A stretch of DNA of 5,287 nt from Bdellovibrio sp. (GTDB taxonomy: Bacteria; Bdellovibrionota; Bdellovibrionia; Bdellovibrionales; Bdellovibrionaceae). Within the stretch, counting starts at the first letter, position 1; each line of letters starts with the position of its first letter. A program made the translations under genes and the position numbers. Location: assembly GCA_019104905.1 (NCBI GenBank), contig JAHRXB010000119.1, positions 1-5,287 on the forward strand. Reading direction: 5' to 3'. Shown here one piece after another: positions 4,304-5,287 of this stretch. Under the pieces are notes generated by a model that saw only the letters and a program-made list of their open reading frames with translations, searched no databases and had not been told where the DNA came from.

Positions 4304-5287
4304 TTACTGTTTGTCAGTTTTTACGTTTTTCAACTGATCAGCAAACAAGTCACCGAAAGTAGACTTGGAAGTTGCAGTCGCTTTTTTAACGTAATCGTCA
4401 ACATCCGCTTTTGATTCGCGAAGTTTAACAAGTTTAGAAGACAAACCGATCTTACGAGCGTCTTTGTCGATAGAGATAACTTCAGCTTTTACAGTTTGTC
4501 CTGCTTTAATGAAGTCTTCAACAGTGTTGATTTTGTCTGTTGTAAGTTCAGAAATGTGGATCAAACCTTCGATATCAGACTCAAGCTCAACGAAAGCACC
4601 AAAATCAGCTGTTTTAGTTACTTTAACGTCATGTTGAGTTCCGATAGCGTACTTAGACTCAATGTTAGCCCAAGGATCAGACTCAAGTTGTTTGATGCCC
4701 AAAGAGAATCTTTCGTTCTCGATGTCTACACCCAATACAACCGCGCGTACTTTTTGACCCTTAGTGAACATTTCACTTGGGTGATTTACACGCTTCGTCC
4801 AAGAGAAGTCAGAGATGTGAACCAAACCGTCGATGCCTTCTTCGATGCCGATGAAGATACCGAAGTCAGTGACAGACTTCACTTCGCCTTCGATGATTGT
4901 TCCAGGAGCATAAGACTCTTTCAATTCAACCCATGGGTTGGCTTGAAGTTGCTTCATGCCCAAGCTGATGCGGCGGTTCTCAGTGTCAACCTCAAGAACA
5001 ACAACTTCAACTTCTTGGTCTACAGCTACGATTTGAGAAGGATGTTTTACACGTTTTGTCCAAGACATTTCAGAAACGTGGATCAAACCTTCGATGCCTT
5101 CGCCAAGTTCAACGAATGCGCCGTATTCAGCCAAAGATACAACTTTTCCTTTAAGCTTAGTGCCTGGAGGATAAGAAGCCTTAACAGATTCCCAAGGATC
5201 AGAAGTCAATTGCTTCATGCCCAAAGAAACACGTTCTTTTTCTTTGTCATACTTAAGAACTTTAACTTGGATTTCGTCGCCAACATT
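4304..5287 (-). CDS. rpsA: 30S ribosomal protein S1, C-terminal part (5' end outside window)
   Basis: S1 binds mRNA on the small ribosomal subunit and helps position it for initiation. The frame is open to the right edge (first visible codon AAT at 5287), so 327 residues of the C-terminal part are present. A TTG at 5224 is internal, as the preceding 21 codons continue a typical S1-domain end (VGDEIQVKVLKYDKEKERVSLGMKQL). The visible order is the end of domain 3, then S1 domains 4 (about 41-114), 5 (about 128-201) and 6 (about 215-285), joined by the usual [LI]G-[MI]-KQL-x-x-[ND]PW linkers, and a 40-residue tail. YGAFVEL, FGIFIG and FGAFVEL begin the core RNA-binding strands, followed by G-[LIV]-[IV]-H-[IV]-S. 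Domains 4 and 5 share SWTKRV-x-HPS. The six-domain proteobacterial S1 (about 557 residues in E. coli) matches this arrangement. The gene ends in a 3' UTR with three hairpins. Confidence 0.97.
   Translation of the reverse strand, partial: NVGDEIQVKVLKYDKEKERVSLGMKQLTSDPWESVKASYPPGTKLKGKVVSLAEYGAFVELGEGIEGLIHVSEMSWTKRVKHPSQIVAVDQEVEVVVLEVDTENRRISLGMKQLQANPWVELKESYAPGTIIEGEVKSVTDFGIFIGIEEGIDGLVHISDFSWTKRVNHPSEMFTKGQKVRAVVLGVDIENERFSLGIKQLESDPWANIESKYAIGTQHDVKVTKTADFGAFVELESDIEGLIHISELTTDKINTVEDFIKAGQTVKAEVISIDKDARKIGLSSKLVKLRESKADVDDYVKKATATSKSTFGDLFADQLKNVKTDKQ

Noticed and set aside
5222..5224. TTG as the start codon of the S1 gene
   Set aside because: The 21 codons before it encode the end of an S1 domain (VGDEIQVKVL...), so this TTG is an internal leucine and the gene continues past the right edge.
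4660..5287. Near-260-base DNA repeats in rpsA as a mobile or recombination element
   Set aside because: The recurring segments are the conserved linkers and strands of successive S1 domains, so the periodicity is explained by protein architecture.

Overview
The window is a compact piece of a bacterial chromosome. It holds the 3' part of a long surface-fibre or tail-fibre-like gene on the + strand and a run of five genes on the - strand. The - strand genes, in transcription order, are rpsA (ribosomal protein S1, 5' end outside the window), an SppA-type signal peptide peptidase, a HIT-family nucleotide hydrolase or transferase, a rhomboid intramembrane serine protease, and a 62-residue protein of unknown function. 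I see no tRNA, rRNA, CRISPR array, insertion sequence or recombinase, and no gap between genes reaches 300 bases. The organism is Gram-negative-like. Fibre proteins with repeated 'G-N-V-G-I-G-x-x-x-P' modules and a 'GGIKFPDGTTQTTA' segment, lying beside housekeeping genes, remind me of Bdellovibrio and its relatives. That assignment is inference from memory, not proven by this sequence.

Layout. At 1-1394 (+) is the C-terminal part of a fibre/adhesin that ends in a domain closely resembling H-type (snail agglutinin-like) lectins. At 1430-1511 two symmetric hairpins, each with A and T runs, separate it from the convergent small gene (1510-1698, -); that gene's stop codon lies inside the second hairpin. 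The small gene has its own plausible promoter (1726-1754) and a good ribosome binding site. At 1823-4124 (-) lies a tight three-gene operon, sppA - HIT - rhomboid. A 2-base gap separates the first two genes and an ATGA stop/start overlap joins the last two. The 4125-4303 gap carries, in the order rpsA is transcribed, two hairpins with GNRA tetraloops, a strong intrinsic terminator, and an inverted repeat that abuts the sppA ribosome binding site. From 4304 to the right edge is the C-terminal part of S1: the end of domain 3, complete domains 4-6, and the tail.

How the genes fit together. The operon pairs two membrane proteases that handle membrane-embedded peptides (SppA and rhomboid) with a soluble HIT enzyme that has a basic, histone-like N-terminal tail; their joint role is not obvious. 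The strongest points for a second look are the lectin-like tip of the fibre, the triple-hairpin 3' UTR of rpsA, the SppA leader inverted repeat, and the lysine-rich HIT extension encoded by a 12-bp tandem repeat. I did not find a clearly new multi-gene system; most of the window is recognisable.
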